Shown here piece by piece: positions 10,309 to 18,363 of a stretch of DNA of 64,000 bases. Positions within the stretch are counted from its first letter, which is position 1. Every line of letters starts with the position of its first letter. This DNA is from Pseudomonadota bacterium (GTDB lineage: Bacteria > Pseudomonadota > Alphaproteobacteria > Rhodobacterales > Rhodobacteraceae). The stretch lies in contig JAFEFU010000056.1 of NCBI GenBank assembly GCA_018240425.1, positions 1-64,000 of the forward strand. The letters are read 5' to 3'. The notes beneath the pieces were generated by a model. That model made no database searches and had not been told where the DNA came from. It saw only the letters and a list, made by a program, of their open reading frames with translations. The translations under genes were made by a program, and so were the position numbers.

Positions 10309-11214
10309 ATGCATCTCGATTTCCGTCACCTGCGCACCATCCGCGCCATCCACGAGGCCGGCGGCATGGCGCGGGCGGCCGAACAGCTGAACATCACCCA
10401 GTCGGCGCTGAGCCATCAGATGAAGGGGCTGGAGGATCAGGCGGGGATCGAGCTGTTCGTGCGCCGCGCCAAGCCGCTGCGCCTGTCGGCGGCGGGGATG
10501 AAGCTTCTGAGGGTGGCCGAGCGGGTGCTGCCCGAGCTCGAGGCGCTGGCCGAGGAGTTCCGGGCACTGAGGCAGGGGCGCGCGGGGCGGCTGCACATCG
10601 CCATCGAGTGCCACGCCTGTTTCGACTGGCTGTTTCCCGTGCTCGAGCAGTTTCGCCGGGCCTGGCCCGAGGTGGATGTGGACATCCGCCCCGGCCTCGC
10701 CTTCGATGCCCTGCCGGCCCTGATGCGCGAGGAGGTCGATCTGGTGATCTCGTCGGACCCCGAGGAATTGCGCGACGTGATCTTCCATCCGCTGTTCGAC
10801 TATTCGCCGACCTTCGTCGCCTCGAGCCAGAGTCCCCTGGCCGCGAAGCACCATGTCGAGGCCGAGGATTTCCGCGACCAGGTCTTGATCACCTATCCGG
10901 TGGACCGCACGCGGCTCGACATCTTCGCCACGCTTCTGACGCCCGCGCGGGTCGAGCCGCGGGCGATCCGGCAGGTCGAGCTGACGGCGGTGATCCTGAT
11001 GCTGGTCGCCTCGGGACGGGGCGTGTCGGTCCTGCCCGACTGGGTGCTGCGCGAGGTGAAGTACCAGCCCGACTACATCACCCTGCCGGTGACGGCCTCG
11101 GGGATCGTCAGGCGCATGTATGCCGCGACCCGCGCCGAGGACGCGACCCAGCCCTACATGGCCCATTTCCTGCGCCTGGCGCGGTCCGAGCCGGTGAAGC
11201 TGCAACGGGGGTGA
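10309..11214 (+). CDS. metR: LysR-family regulator, MetR-like
   Basis: 301 residues. The N-terminal winged HTH is clear (HLRTIRAIHEAGGMARAAEQLNITQSALSHQMKGLE), followed by a LysR effector domain. The effector domain contains IAIECHACFDWLFPVLEQFR, typical of MetR, and the HTH line also fits that branch. MetR proteins activate methionine and folate-branch genes with homocysteine as co-effector. Divergence from metF supports the assignment. The gene symbol is inferred from domain character plus neighbour, not from a tree. Confidence 0.88.
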   Translation: MHLDFRHLRTIRAIHEAGGMARAAEQLNITQSALSHQMKGLEDQAGIELFVRRAKPLRLSAAGMKLLRVAERVLPELEALAEEFRALRQGRAGRLHIAIECHACFDWLFPVLEQFRRAWPEVDVDIRPGLAFDALPALMREEVDLVISSDPEELRDVIFHPLFDYSPTFVASSQSPLAAKHHVEAEDFRDQVLITYPVDRTRLDIFATLLTPARVEPRAIRQVELTAVILMLVASGRGVSVLPDWVLREVKYQPDYITLPVTASGIVRRMYAATRAEDATQPYMAHFLRLARSEPVKLQRG

Positions 11215-11235
11215 GGGGCAGGCAGGGGGCTTGAG

Positions 11236-11253
11236 TAGTAAGCGTGCTTACTA
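11236..11253. promoter_or_regulatory. MarR-type operator
   Basis: TAGTAAGC-GT-GCTTACTA is an 18-base near-perfect palindrome with 8-bp arms, followed at once by the TATATA-like sequence TATATATCA and placed 12 bases before the MarR gene start. Size and position fit autoregulation by the MarR protein of the efflux operon. Confidence 0.72.
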
Positions 11254-11265
11254 TATATCACGCTC

Positions 11266-11736
11266 ATGAATAATCCCTGCGACAATCTCGGCCTTCTTCT
11301 TCACGACAACGCGCGGCTGATGCGGCGCCGGTTCGAGGCGCGCGCCACGGGCCTTGGCCTGTCCAGTTCGCAGTGGCGGCTGCTGGCGATCACGCTGCGC
11401 GAAGGGCGGGTGACGCAGGCGCGGCTGGCCGAGCGGCTGGAGATCGAGCCGATCAGCGTCTCGCGCCTGGTCGACCGGATGGAACAGGCCGGCTGGGTCG
11501 GGCGCGAGGCCGATCCCGCTGACCGCCGCATCCGGCTGGTGGTGCCGACCGACCGCGCGCTTAAGGCTCACGCCGGCATCCGGTCGATGATCAAGGGCGT
11601 GATCGCCGAGGCCCTGCAAGGATTTGCCGATTCCGAGCGCGAGGAAGTGATTGGCCTGCTGGAACGGATCAGCGCCAATCTCTCGGACGCAGCACCGGCG
11701 CCCGCCGCAGATGATGTTCAGGAGGCCAGGGCATGA
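11266..11736 (+). CDS. MarR-family repressor of the efflux operon
   Basis: A 156-residue MarR protein: LSSSQWRLLAITLREGRVTQARLAERLEIEPISVSRLVDRMEQAGWVGREADPADRRIRLV spans the HTH and the beta-wing with the usual DxRxR residues. It is the first gene of a MarR-EmrA-EmrB operon; its TGA overlaps the EmrA-like ATG (ATGA). The perfect palindrome in its promoter suggests autoregulation relieved by a hydrophobic or aromatic drug. Such MarR-EmrAB units are common local drug-response modules. Confidence 0.93.
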   Translation: MNNPCDNLGLLLHDNARLMRRRFEARATGLGLSSSQWRLLAITLREGRVTQARLAERLEIEPISVSRLVDRMEQAGWVGREADPADRRIRLVVPTDRALKAHAGIRSMIKGVIAEALQGFADSEREEVIGLLERISANLSDAAPAPAADDVQEARA

Positions 11737-12848
11737 GCAACGCAGACGTGGCCGCCCCCGGAGATGTCGTCCCCGAAGCCGTGGGCCAGGGCAGGACGCT
11801 GAACCGCCGCAGAGTGCTGATGATCGCCGGCCCGATCGTGCTGCTGCTGGTGGCGGGCCTGTGGTGGATCCTCGGCGGGCGCTACGAGTCGACCGACAAT
11901 GCCTATGTCCATCTCGCGCGCGTCCAGATCGCGGCCGACGTGGGCGGGCAGGTGGTCAAGGTGATGGCCGGCGACAATCAGGCGGTGAAGGCCGGCGACA
12001 CCCTGTTCGAGGTCGATCCGGTCCCCTACCGGCTGGCGCTGGCCAAGGCCGATGCGGCTGTGGCGGCCGCGCGGCTGGGGGTGGCGCAGATGAAGGCGGC
12101 CTACCGCCAGGCGCTGGCCCAGCAGGAGATCGCCGAAACCGACGCGGTCTATTACGCCTCGGAGAGCCGGCGGCAGGAGGGGCTCGAGGCCAAGGGCGCG
12201 GTCACCGGCACCCAGGCCAGCGACGCCCGCCATGCCGAGCAGGCGGCGAACGACAGGCTTGATCTTGCGCGCAGCAATGTCGCGCTGGCGCTGGCGGCAC
12301 TGGGCGGCAATGCGGATGTGGCGGTGGACAGCCACCCCTCGGCGCAGGCGGCGCTGGTGGCGCGCAACCAGGCGGCGTACGAGCTGTCCAAGACCAGGGT
12401 GGTCGCGCCGAAGGACGGCATCGTCTATCAGGCCGAGGGGTTCCGCGCCGGGCAGATCGTGGCGGTCGGCCAGCCGCTGTTCAGCTTCGTCGAGACCGGC
12501 GATGTCTGGGTTGACGCCAATTTCAAGGAGACCCAGCTGACCCACATCCGCGTGGGCCAGCCGGCCGAGGTCACGCTTGACGCCGATCCGTCCACGCCGC
12601 TGAAGGCGGTGGTCGATGCGATCGGGGCCGGGACCGGGGCCGAATTTTCGCTGCTGCCGGCCCAGAACGCCACCGGCAACTGGGTGAAGGTCACGCAGCG
12701 CGTGCCGGTCCGGCTGCGGCTCGTGCAGCCCTTCGACCGGGCGGGCGGCCAGACCCTCGCCTCGGGCCTCAGCGCGGAAGTGTCGGTCGATACCGGCTAC
12801 CGCCGCAGCCTGTCCGACCTTCTGCCCGCCGGCTGGCGGCAGCACTGA
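11733..12848 (+). CDS. HlyD/EmrA-type membrane fusion protein
   Basis: A 371-residue periplasmic adaptor. A single N-terminal membrane helix (VLMIAGPIVLLLVAGLWWIL, about residues 30-50) precedes the biotinyl-lipoyl-like half YESTDNAYVHLARVQIAADVGGQVVKV, a helical hairpin and the second half with ARVVAPKDGIVY-like sequence, then a beta-barrel domain (GDVWVDANFKETQLTHIRVGQPAEV). It should link the MFS exporter encoded next to an outer-membrane TolC-type channel; no tolC is in this window, so it probably uses one encoded elsewhere. Translation is coupled to the MarR gene. Confidence 0.93.
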   Translation: MSNADVAAPGDVVPEAVGQGRTLNRRRVLMIAGPIVLLLVAGLWWILGGRYESTDNAYVHLARVQIAADVGGQVVKVMAGDNQAVKAGDTLFEVDPVPYRLALAKADAAVAAARLGVAQMKAAYRQALAQQEIAETDAVYYASESRRQEGLEAKGAVTGTQASDARHAEQAANDRLDLARSNVALALAALGGNADVAVDSHPSAQAALVARNQAAYELSKTRVVAPKDGIVYQAEGFRAGQIVAVGQPLFSFVETGDVWVDANFKETQLTHIRVGQPAEVTLDADPSTPLKAVVDAIGAGTGAEFSLLPAQNATGNWVKVTQRVPVRLRLVQPFDRAGGQTLASGLSAEVSVDTGYRRSLSDLLPAGWRQH

Positions 12849-12857
12849 GGCCCGGCC

Positions 12858-14387
12858 ATGTCCGCCGCCGCCGTCGCGCCGCATGGCCAGCCGGTTCCGC
12901 ACCGGGGGCTCATCACCCTGTCGATCATGCTGGCGACGATCATGCAGGTCCTCGACACCACGATCGCCAACGTTGCCCTGCCGTCGATGACCGGCGATCT
13001 GGGTGCGTCGCAGGACACGGTGACCTGGGTCCTGACCTCGTACATCGTCGCCTCGGCGGTGATGACCCCGGTGACGGGGTGGCTGTCGGACCGGATCGGC
13101 AAGCGCGAGCTGTTCCTGGTGTCGGTGGTCGGCTTCGTCGCCATGTCGGTGGCCTGCGGCCTGGCGTGGAACCTGTCGTCGATGGTCACGTTCCGGCTGC
13201 TCCAGGGCCTGTGCGGGGCGGCGATCGTGCCGCTGTCGCAGACCTTCCTTCTCGACATCAATCCGCCCGAGAAGTTCGGGCAGGCGATGGCGCTGTGGGG
13301 CGCGGGGATCATGGTCGGGCCGATCATCGGGCCGACGCTGGGCGGCTGGCTGACCGAAAGCTACAACTGGCGGTGGGTGTTTCTCGTCAACCTGCCGGTG
13401 GGCATCGCCGCCTTCGCCGGCTGCGTGGCCTATCTGCCGCGTTCGGTGCTGCGGGTCCGGCGGTTCGACTTCTTCGGCTTTTTCATGCTGTCGCTGGCGA
13501 TCGGCGGCCTGCAACTGATCCTCGACCGCGGTGCGGCGGTCGACTGGTTCTCGGCCTACGAGACCTGGGCCTACCTGTTCCTGTTCGCCTCGGGCCTGTG
13601 GGTCTTCGTGTTCCACACGATCACCGCCAGGCACCCCTTCCTTGATCCGCGCATGTTCCTTGACCGCAACTTCGTCACCGGGCTGGTCTTCATCTTTGTC
13701 GTCGGCATCATCCTTCTGGCAAGCCTCGCGCTTCTGCCGCCGATGCTGGCGGGGATCTTCGGCTACCCCGAGATCACCGTCGGCCTGGTGATGGCGCCGC
13801 GGGGGGTGGGCACGATGATTTCCATGCTGGTCGTCGGCCGCCTGGTGCGGGTGGTCGATCCGCGGATCCTGGTGTCGGTCGGGCTTCTGCTGACGGCGGC
13901 GTCGCTGTGGATGATGACCGGCTTCTCGCCGCAGATGGACGCGCGCCTTGTCGTCGTCAGCGGCGTGGTGCAGGGGCTGGGGCTGGGGCAGGTGTTCGTG
14001 CCCCTGTCGACCATCGCCTTCCAGACCATCGACCCGAAGCTCAGGGCCGAGGCGACCAGCCTGTTCAGCCTGGTGCGCAACATCGGCTCGTCGATCGGGA
14101 TTTCGCTGGTGACGGTGATCCTGACCCGCAACTGGCAGGTCAGCCATTCGGATCTGAGCGCCTGGATCAACCCGTTCAATCCCAACCTGACCGCGCTGTT
14201 CCCGAACCCCGACCAGGCGCAGCTGGGCAAGCTGGACGGGCTGGTCAACCAGCAGGCGCTGCTGATCGCCTATGTCAACGATTTCTACATGCTGATGTGG
14301 GTCACGCTTTCGGCCCTGCCGCTGGCACTTCTGCTCAGCCGGCCGAAGGCCGGGGGCGCACCGCCCGCGGCGGCACACGCCGACTGA
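12858..14387 (+). CDS. DHA2-family MFS multidrug exporter (EmrB-like)
   Basis: 509 residues and about 14 predicted membrane helices, as in drug:H+ antiporter family 2. The family signature LDTTIANVALPSM is in helix 1, followed by GWLSDRIGKRELFL (loop 2-3 motif A) and GPIIGPTLGGWL (motif C of exporters) in helix 5. It forms the inner-membrane pump of a tripartite EmrAB-like system with the preceding adaptor, 9 bases apart. The cargo is unknown. It ends an operon controlled by the upstream MarR gene. Confidence 0.94.
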   Translation: MSAAAVAPHGQPVPHRGLITLSIMLATIMQVLDTTIANVALPSMTGDLGASQDTVTWVLTSYIVASAVMTPVTGWLSDRIGKRELFLVSVVGFVAMSVACGLAWNLSSMVTFRLLQGLCGAAIVPLSQTFLLDINPPEKFGQAMALWGAGIMVGPIIGPTLGGWLTESYNWRWVFLVNLPVGIAAFAGCVAYLPRSVLRVRRFDFFGFFMLSLAIGGLQLILDRGAAVDWFSAYETWAYLFLFASGLWVFVFHTITARHPFLDPRMFLDRNFVTGLVFIFVVGIILLASLALLPPMLAGIFGYPEITVGLVMAPRGVGTMISMLVVGRLVRVVDPRILVSVGLLLTAASLWMMTGFSPQMDARLVVVSGVVQGLGLGQVFVPLSTIAFQTIDPKLRAEATSLFSLVRNIGSSIGISLVTVILTRNWQVSHSDLSAWINPFNPNLTALFPNPDQAQLGKLDGLVNQQALLIAYVNDFYMLMWVTLSALPLALLLSRPKAGGAPPAAAHAD

Positions 14388-14454
14388 GGCTTCGCCCTTC
14401 ACATCGGGTGCGCCCTTGGCTATAGCGGCGGCCTGACCCCGAGGAGCCGGACAG

Positions 14455-15246
14455 ATGCAAGGCAGCGCCAACCTGAACCTGATGATCAAGGCCGCCCGCA
14501 AGGCGGGCCGCGGCCTGGTGAAGGACTTCCGCGAGGTCGAGAACCTTCAGGTTTCGCAGAAGGGCGCGGGCGATTTCGTCAGCCGCGCCGACATCGCCGC
14601 CGAGAAGGCGATCCGCGAGGAGCTGATGGGCGCGCGTCCGACCTATGGCTGGCTGGGCGAGGAGACCGGCGAGACCGCAGGCCAGGATCCGACGCGGCGC
14701 TGGATCGTCGATCCCCTGGACGGGACCACCAACTTCCTGCACGGTCTGCCGCACTGGGCGGTGTCGATCGCGCTCGAGCACAAGGGCGAGATCGTGTCGG
14801 CCGTGGTCTTCGACCCGGCCAAGGACGAGCTTTACTGGGCCGAGAAGGGTGCGGGCGCCTGGATGAACGAGGCCCGCATCCGCGTATCGGGCCGCCGCCA
14901 GATGGCCGAGGCGGTCTTTGCCACCGGGGTGCCGTTCGGCGCCAAGAAGACCCTGCCCGCCACCATGCGCGACCTCGCCCGCCTGATGCCGGCCTGCGCC
15001 GGGGTGCGGCGCTGGGGATCGGCGTCGCTCGACCTCGCCTATGTGGCGGCGGGGCGCTATGACGGCTATTGGGAGCGCGAGCTCGGGCCCTGGGACATGG
15101 CCGCCGGCATCCTTCTGGTGCGCGAGGCGGGCGGCTTTGTCAGCGCGCTGCGCGACGGGCGCGAGATCTTCGAGTCGGGCAGCGTGATTGCGGCGAACAG
15201 CGAGCTTTATGCGCCCCTGGCCGAGATGCTGCGCGAGCCGGCCTGA
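14455..15246 (+). CDS. suhB: Inositol monophosphatase family protein (SuhB-like)
   Basis: 263 residues, the usual SuhB length. The Li+-sensitive, Mg2+-dependent phosphatase motifs are present: GEETGE (first metal ligand), WIVDPLDGTTNFLHGLPHWAVSIAL (DPLDGT loop) and the second signature WDMAAGILLVREAGGFV. It hydrolyses myo-inositol phosphates or related sugar phosphates, and SuhB relatives also act in ribosome maturation. GAGGAGCC is the ribosome site. It stands alone between the efflux operon and DUF1489; the exact substrate cannot be told from sequence. Confidence 0.92.
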   Translation: MQGSANLNLMIKAARKAGRGLVKDFREVENLQVSQKGAGDFVSRADIAAEKAIREELMGARPTYGWLGEETGETAGQDPTRRWIVDPLDGTTNFLHGLPHWAVSIALEHKGEIVSAVVFDPAKDELYWAEKGAGAWMNEARIRVSGRRQMAEAVFATGVPFGAKKTLPATMRDLARLMPACAGVRRWGSASLDLAYVAAGRYDGYWERELGPWDMAAGILLVREAGGFVSALRDGREIFESGSVIAANSELYAPLAEMLREPA

Positions 15247-15251
15247 GCGCG

Positions 15252-15318
15252 CAGGGGGCGCTGCCCCCGCCGCCCGTGCCGGGCGACCCCCCGGGGTATT
15301 TGGGCCACGGTGAAAGGG
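15252..15318. repeat. GC-rich hairpin and repeat-like sequence downstream of suhB
   Basis: GGGGGC-GCT-GCCCCC hairpin followed by CCGGGGTATTTGGGCCACGG and GTGAAAG. From memory, sequences of this shape (hairpin, then C/G-rich block with GGTATTT and a GAAAG end) recur behind many genes in Rhodobacteraceae genomes. Here it lies between the convergent suhB and DUF1489 genes and may act as a bidirectional terminator. Copy number cannot be checked inside this window. Confidence 0.45.
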
Positions 15319-15762
15319 CTATCTGAGGCCGATTTCGGCCAGCGCCAGTGCCAGGGGTTCGGGCAGGGTGCTGTCGGGGCCGGTGCCGGCTGGCAGGTCG
15401 CGGGGGCTGTCCTTGGGCTCGAGATAGCGCCAGCCCTGGAAGGCGCGGCGCGGCACGGGTTCGGTGCGGATCACCTCCGGGTCGAAGATCAGGGCGCAGC
15501 GCAGGATGCCGTCGTCGCCGCGCCGTTCCTGAAGCGCCACAAGGCGCTGGCGGGCGAGGATCAGGCCTTTGAACACCCAGTAGAGCGAGCCGCCGTTCAG
15601 GACTTCGGCCTGGCGTTTCGGCCACATGCGGGTGACGTGGCAGGGCACCCAGCCGGGGATGCGGGCGGCGCGGTCCGCCTGCCAGCCCACCAGGTCGTCG
15701 ACGCCTTCGGCGCCGACGCAGAGCTTGACCAGATTGACGAATCCCGACCCCATATCTGGCAT
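15319..15762 (-). CDS. DUF1489 family protein
   Basis: A 147-residue protein of DUF1489, an alphaproteobacterial family of unknown function. The characteristic opening FVNLVKLCVGAEGVDDLVGWQ is followed by HVTRMWPKR, LNGGSLYWVFKGLILARQRL, RCALIFDPEVIRTEPVPRRAFQGWRYL and a final LPEPLALALAEIGLR. ATG codons at 15762 and 15753 are both possible starts, and the conserved region begins soon after the second. No signal or membrane segment is present. It is divergent from nrdJ with an 87-base gap. Confidence 0.9.
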   Translation of the reverse strand: MPDMGSGFVNLVKLCVGAEGVDDLVGWQADRAARIPGWVPCHVTRMWPKRQAEVLNGGSLYWVFKGLILARQRLVALQERRGDDGILRCALIFDPEVIRTEPVPRRAFQGWRYLEPKDSPRDLPAGTGPDSTLPEPLALALAEIGLR

Positions 15763-15849
15763 TCTCGCGCCACGGGGCCGCAATGGCAAGTTGACCGGGC
15801 CGCGGCGGGGGCGTATTTTGGGTGTCCTTCCCAATGACAGGATCAGCCG

Positions 15850-18129
15850 ATGACCGCCTTTGCCGCCCCGATTGCCGAGCAGATCTGGGACATGAAATAC
15901 CGGCTGAAGGCGGCGGACGGCACGCCTGTCGACCAGACGGTCGAGGAGACCTGGCGGCGGATCGCGCGGGCGCTCGCGTCGGTCGAGAAGCGGCCCGCCG
16001 ACTGGGAAGAGCGGTTCTATGGCGCGCTGGAGGGGTTCCGCTATCTGCCGGCGGGCCGGATCATCTCGGGTGCGGGGACCGGGCGGGCGGTGACCTTGTT
16101 CAACTGCTTCGTCATGGGCACCATCCCCGACAGCATGGCCGGCATATTTGGCGCGCTGAAGGAGGCCGCGCTGACCATGCAGCAGGGCGGCGGGATCGGT
16201 TACGATTTCTCGACCATCCGGCCGCGGGGGGCGGCGGTGCATGGGGTGGCGGCGGATGCCTCGGGACCCTTGAGCTTCATGGACGTGTGGGACGCGATGT
16301 GCCGCACGATCATGTCGGCGGGCAGCAGGCGCGGCGCGATGATGGCGACCATGCGCTGCGATCACCCGGACATCGAGGCCTTCATCGAGGCCAAGCAGGA
16401 TGCGGCGCGGCTGAGGATGTTCAACCTGTCGGTGCTGGTGACCGACGCATTCATGGCGGCGGTCAAGGCCGGGGCGCCGTGGGATCTGACCTTTGGCGGC
16501 AAGGTCTACCGGACGGTCGAGGCGCAGGATCTGTGGAACCGGATCATGCGGGCGACCTACGACTATGCCGAGCCGGGGGTGATCTTCATCGACCGCATAA
16601 ACCGGATGAACAACCTGGCCTATGCCGAGGAAATCGCCGCGACAAACCCCTGCGGCGAGCAGCCCTTGCCGCCCTATGGCGCCTGCCTTCTGGGCTCGGT
16701 CAACCTCGCCCGGCTGGTGACGGACCCGTTCGGGCCGGGGGCGGCGCTGGACCTGGCGGCGCTGGACGATCTGGTGCGGGTCGCGGTCAGGATGATGGAC
16801 AACACGGTTGACGCCAGCCGCTTCCCCCTTCCCGAGCAGGCGGCCGAGGCGCAGGCCAAGCGGCGGATCGGGCTGGGCGTCACCGGGCTGGCCGACGCGC
16901 TCTTGATGGTCGGGCTGCGCTATGGGTCGGAGGAGGCGGCGGCGGCCTGCGAGGGCTGGATGAGGGCCATCGCCCGCGCGGCCTATCTCGCCTCGGTCGA
17001 TCTGGCGCGCGAGAAGGGGGCCTTCCCGCTGTTCGATGCCGGGAAGTTCCTCGCCTCGGGCAACATGGAGCACATGGACGCGGACGTGCGTGAGGCGGTG
17101 CGGAAGCATGGCATCCGCAACGCGCTTTTGACCTCGATCGCGCCGACCGGGACGATCAGCCTTTACGCCGGCAATGTCAGTTCCGGGATCGAGCCGGTCT
17201 TTGCCTATGCCTACAAGCGCAAGGTCTTGCAGAAGGATGGCAGCCGCAGCGAGGAGGAGGTGGTCGATTACGCCGTCCACCTGTGGCGCGAGAAGTTCGG
17301 CGACCGGCCCTTGCCCGACCATTTCGTCAATGCCCAGACCCTGCCGCCCCTGGACCATGTGCGGATGCAGGCGGCGGCGCAGAAATGGGTGGACAGCTCG
17401 ATCTCCAAGACCATCAACTGCCCCGAGGACATTTCCTTCGATGCCTTCAAGGATGTCTACATGGCAGCCTGGGACCAGGGCTGCAAGGGCTGCACCACCT
17501 ACCGGCCGAACGCGGTGACGGGGTCGGTGCTGTCGGTTTCCGAGAAGTCCGAGAAGGCGCCCGAGGCCGACATGGGCGCGGGGATGGGGGGGGCCGAGGT
17601 CGTCTATCTGTCGGAACCCCTCGACCGGCCGCAGGCGCTGGAGGGGGCGACCTACAAGCTCAAGTGGCCCGACAGCGAGCATGCGATCTACATCACCATC
17701 AACGACATCGTGCAGGGCGGCCACCGGCGGCCGTTCGAGGTGTTCATCAACTCGAAGAACATGGAGCATTACGCCTGGACGGTGGCGCTGACCCGGATGA
17801 TCTCGGCGGTGTTCCGGCGCGGCGGCGACGTGTCGTTCGTGGTCGAGGAGTTGAAGGCGGTGTTCGATCCGCGCGGCGGGGCGTGGATGGAGGGGCGCTA
17901 TATCCCCTCGATGCTGGCCGCGATCGGCGGCGTGATCGAGCGGCACATGGTGGCGATCGGGTTCCTGTCGGGCGAGGGGATGGGACTGAAGGCCGACCCC
18001 AAGGCGCAGGTCATGGCGGTGGGCGAGGCGCCGCGCGGGCCGGCCTGCCCGAGCTGCGGGCAGTTCGGTCTGCAGAAGATCGAAGGCTGCATGACCTGCC
18101 CGAACTGCGGCTATTCGAAATGCGGGTGA
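15850..18129 (+). CDS. nrdJ: Adenosylcobalamin-dependent (class II) ribonucleotide reductase
   Basis: A 759-residue enzyme making deoxyribonucleotides with coenzyme B12 radical chemistry. The catalytic barrel is clear: TLFNCFVMGTIP carries an active-site Cys near residue 86, GGGIGYDFS follows, and NPCGEQPL (residues 266-273) holds the radical Cys268. The C-terminus has a four-Cys zinc ribbon and redox tail (CPSCGQFG, CMTCPNCGYSKCG). It belongs to the shorter NrdJ type of about 750 residues, not the 1200-residue version. It works without oxygen and needs no partner subunit. The upstream gap is too short for a cobalamin riboswitch. RBS AGGA is modest. Confidence 0.96.
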   Translation: MTAFAAPIAEQIWDMKYRLKAADGTPVDQTVEETWRRIARALASVEKRPADWEERFYGALEGFRYLPAGRIISGAGTGRAVTLFNCFVMGTIPDSMAGIFGALKEAALTMQQGGGIGYDFSTIRPRGAAVHGVAADASGPLSFMDVWDAMCRTIMSAGSRRGAMMATMRCDHPDIEAFIEAKQDAARLRMFNLSVLVTDAFMAAVKAGAPWDLTFGGKVYRTVEAQDLWNRIMRATYDYAEPGVIFIDRINRMNNLAYAEEIAATNPCGEQPLPPYGACLLGSVNLARLVTDPFGPGAALDLAALDDLVRVAVRMMDNTVDASRFPLPEQAAEAQAKRRIGLGVTGLADALLMVGLRYGSEEAAAACEGWMRAIARAAYLASVDLAREKGAFPLFDAGKFLASGNMEHMDADVREAVRKHGIRNALLTSIAPTGTISLYAGNVSSGIEPVFAYAYKRKVLQKDGSRSEEEVVDYAVHLWREKFGDRPLPDHFVNAQTLPPLDHVRMQAAAQKWVDSSISKTINCPEDISFDAFKDVYMAAWDQGCKGCTTYRPNAVTGSVLSVSEKSEKAPEADMGAGMGGAEVVYLSEPLDRPQALEGATYKLKWPDSEHAIYITINDIVQGGHRRPFEVFINSKNMEHYAWTVALTRMISAVFRRGGDVSFVVEELKAVFDPRGGAWMEGRYIPSMLAAIGGVIERHMVAIGFLSGEGMGLKADPKAQVMAVGEAPRGPACPSCGQFGLQKIEGCMTCPNCGYSKCG

Positions 18130-18290
18130 GGGCGCTGCCGGTTTTTGTTGTCGGGACGGGCATGGTTTCGCCAAGGCATATCAGCCGCGTGATTTCCCTG
18201 CGCTTTTCATGACAGACCGAAACGCCCGCGTCTGCCTCGCGCTGATTGCGGGCCGCTTCAGTGAGCCCCGGTGAAGCCGTCCGCCGAGCC

Positions 18291-18311
18291 GCCTGCGCGA
18301 GATGCGCAGGC
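18291..18311. repeat. Perfect 8-bp hairpin between nrdJ and the GMC gene
   Basis: GCCTGCGC-GAGAT-GCGCAGGC forms a perfect stem-loop in the 234-base gap between convergent nrdJ and the GMC oxidoreductase gene. No T-run follows on either strand. It may terminate or protect one of the transcripts. I see no gene in the rest of this gap. Confidence 0.5.
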
Positions 18312-18363
18312 GACGGATATGGAGTTCTCAAGGGATATGGCCCAGCGGCTCCGTCCATCCCCC

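Noticed and set aside
11718..14501. 927-codon open frame antisense to the EmrAB genes.
   Set aside because: His/Asp/Arg-rich mirror-frame composition, no motifs; the plus-strand efflux genes are clear.
15763..15849. Cobalamin riboswitch before the B12-dependent nrdJ.
   Set aside because: The gap is only 87 bases and shows no B12-box, too short for the known element.
15319..18174. 951-codon open frame covering nrdJ antisense and running into DUF1489.
   Set aside because: Only the last 147 codons (from 15762) show a real family (DUF1489). The upstream part is an Arg/His/Pro-rich shadow of nrdJ.
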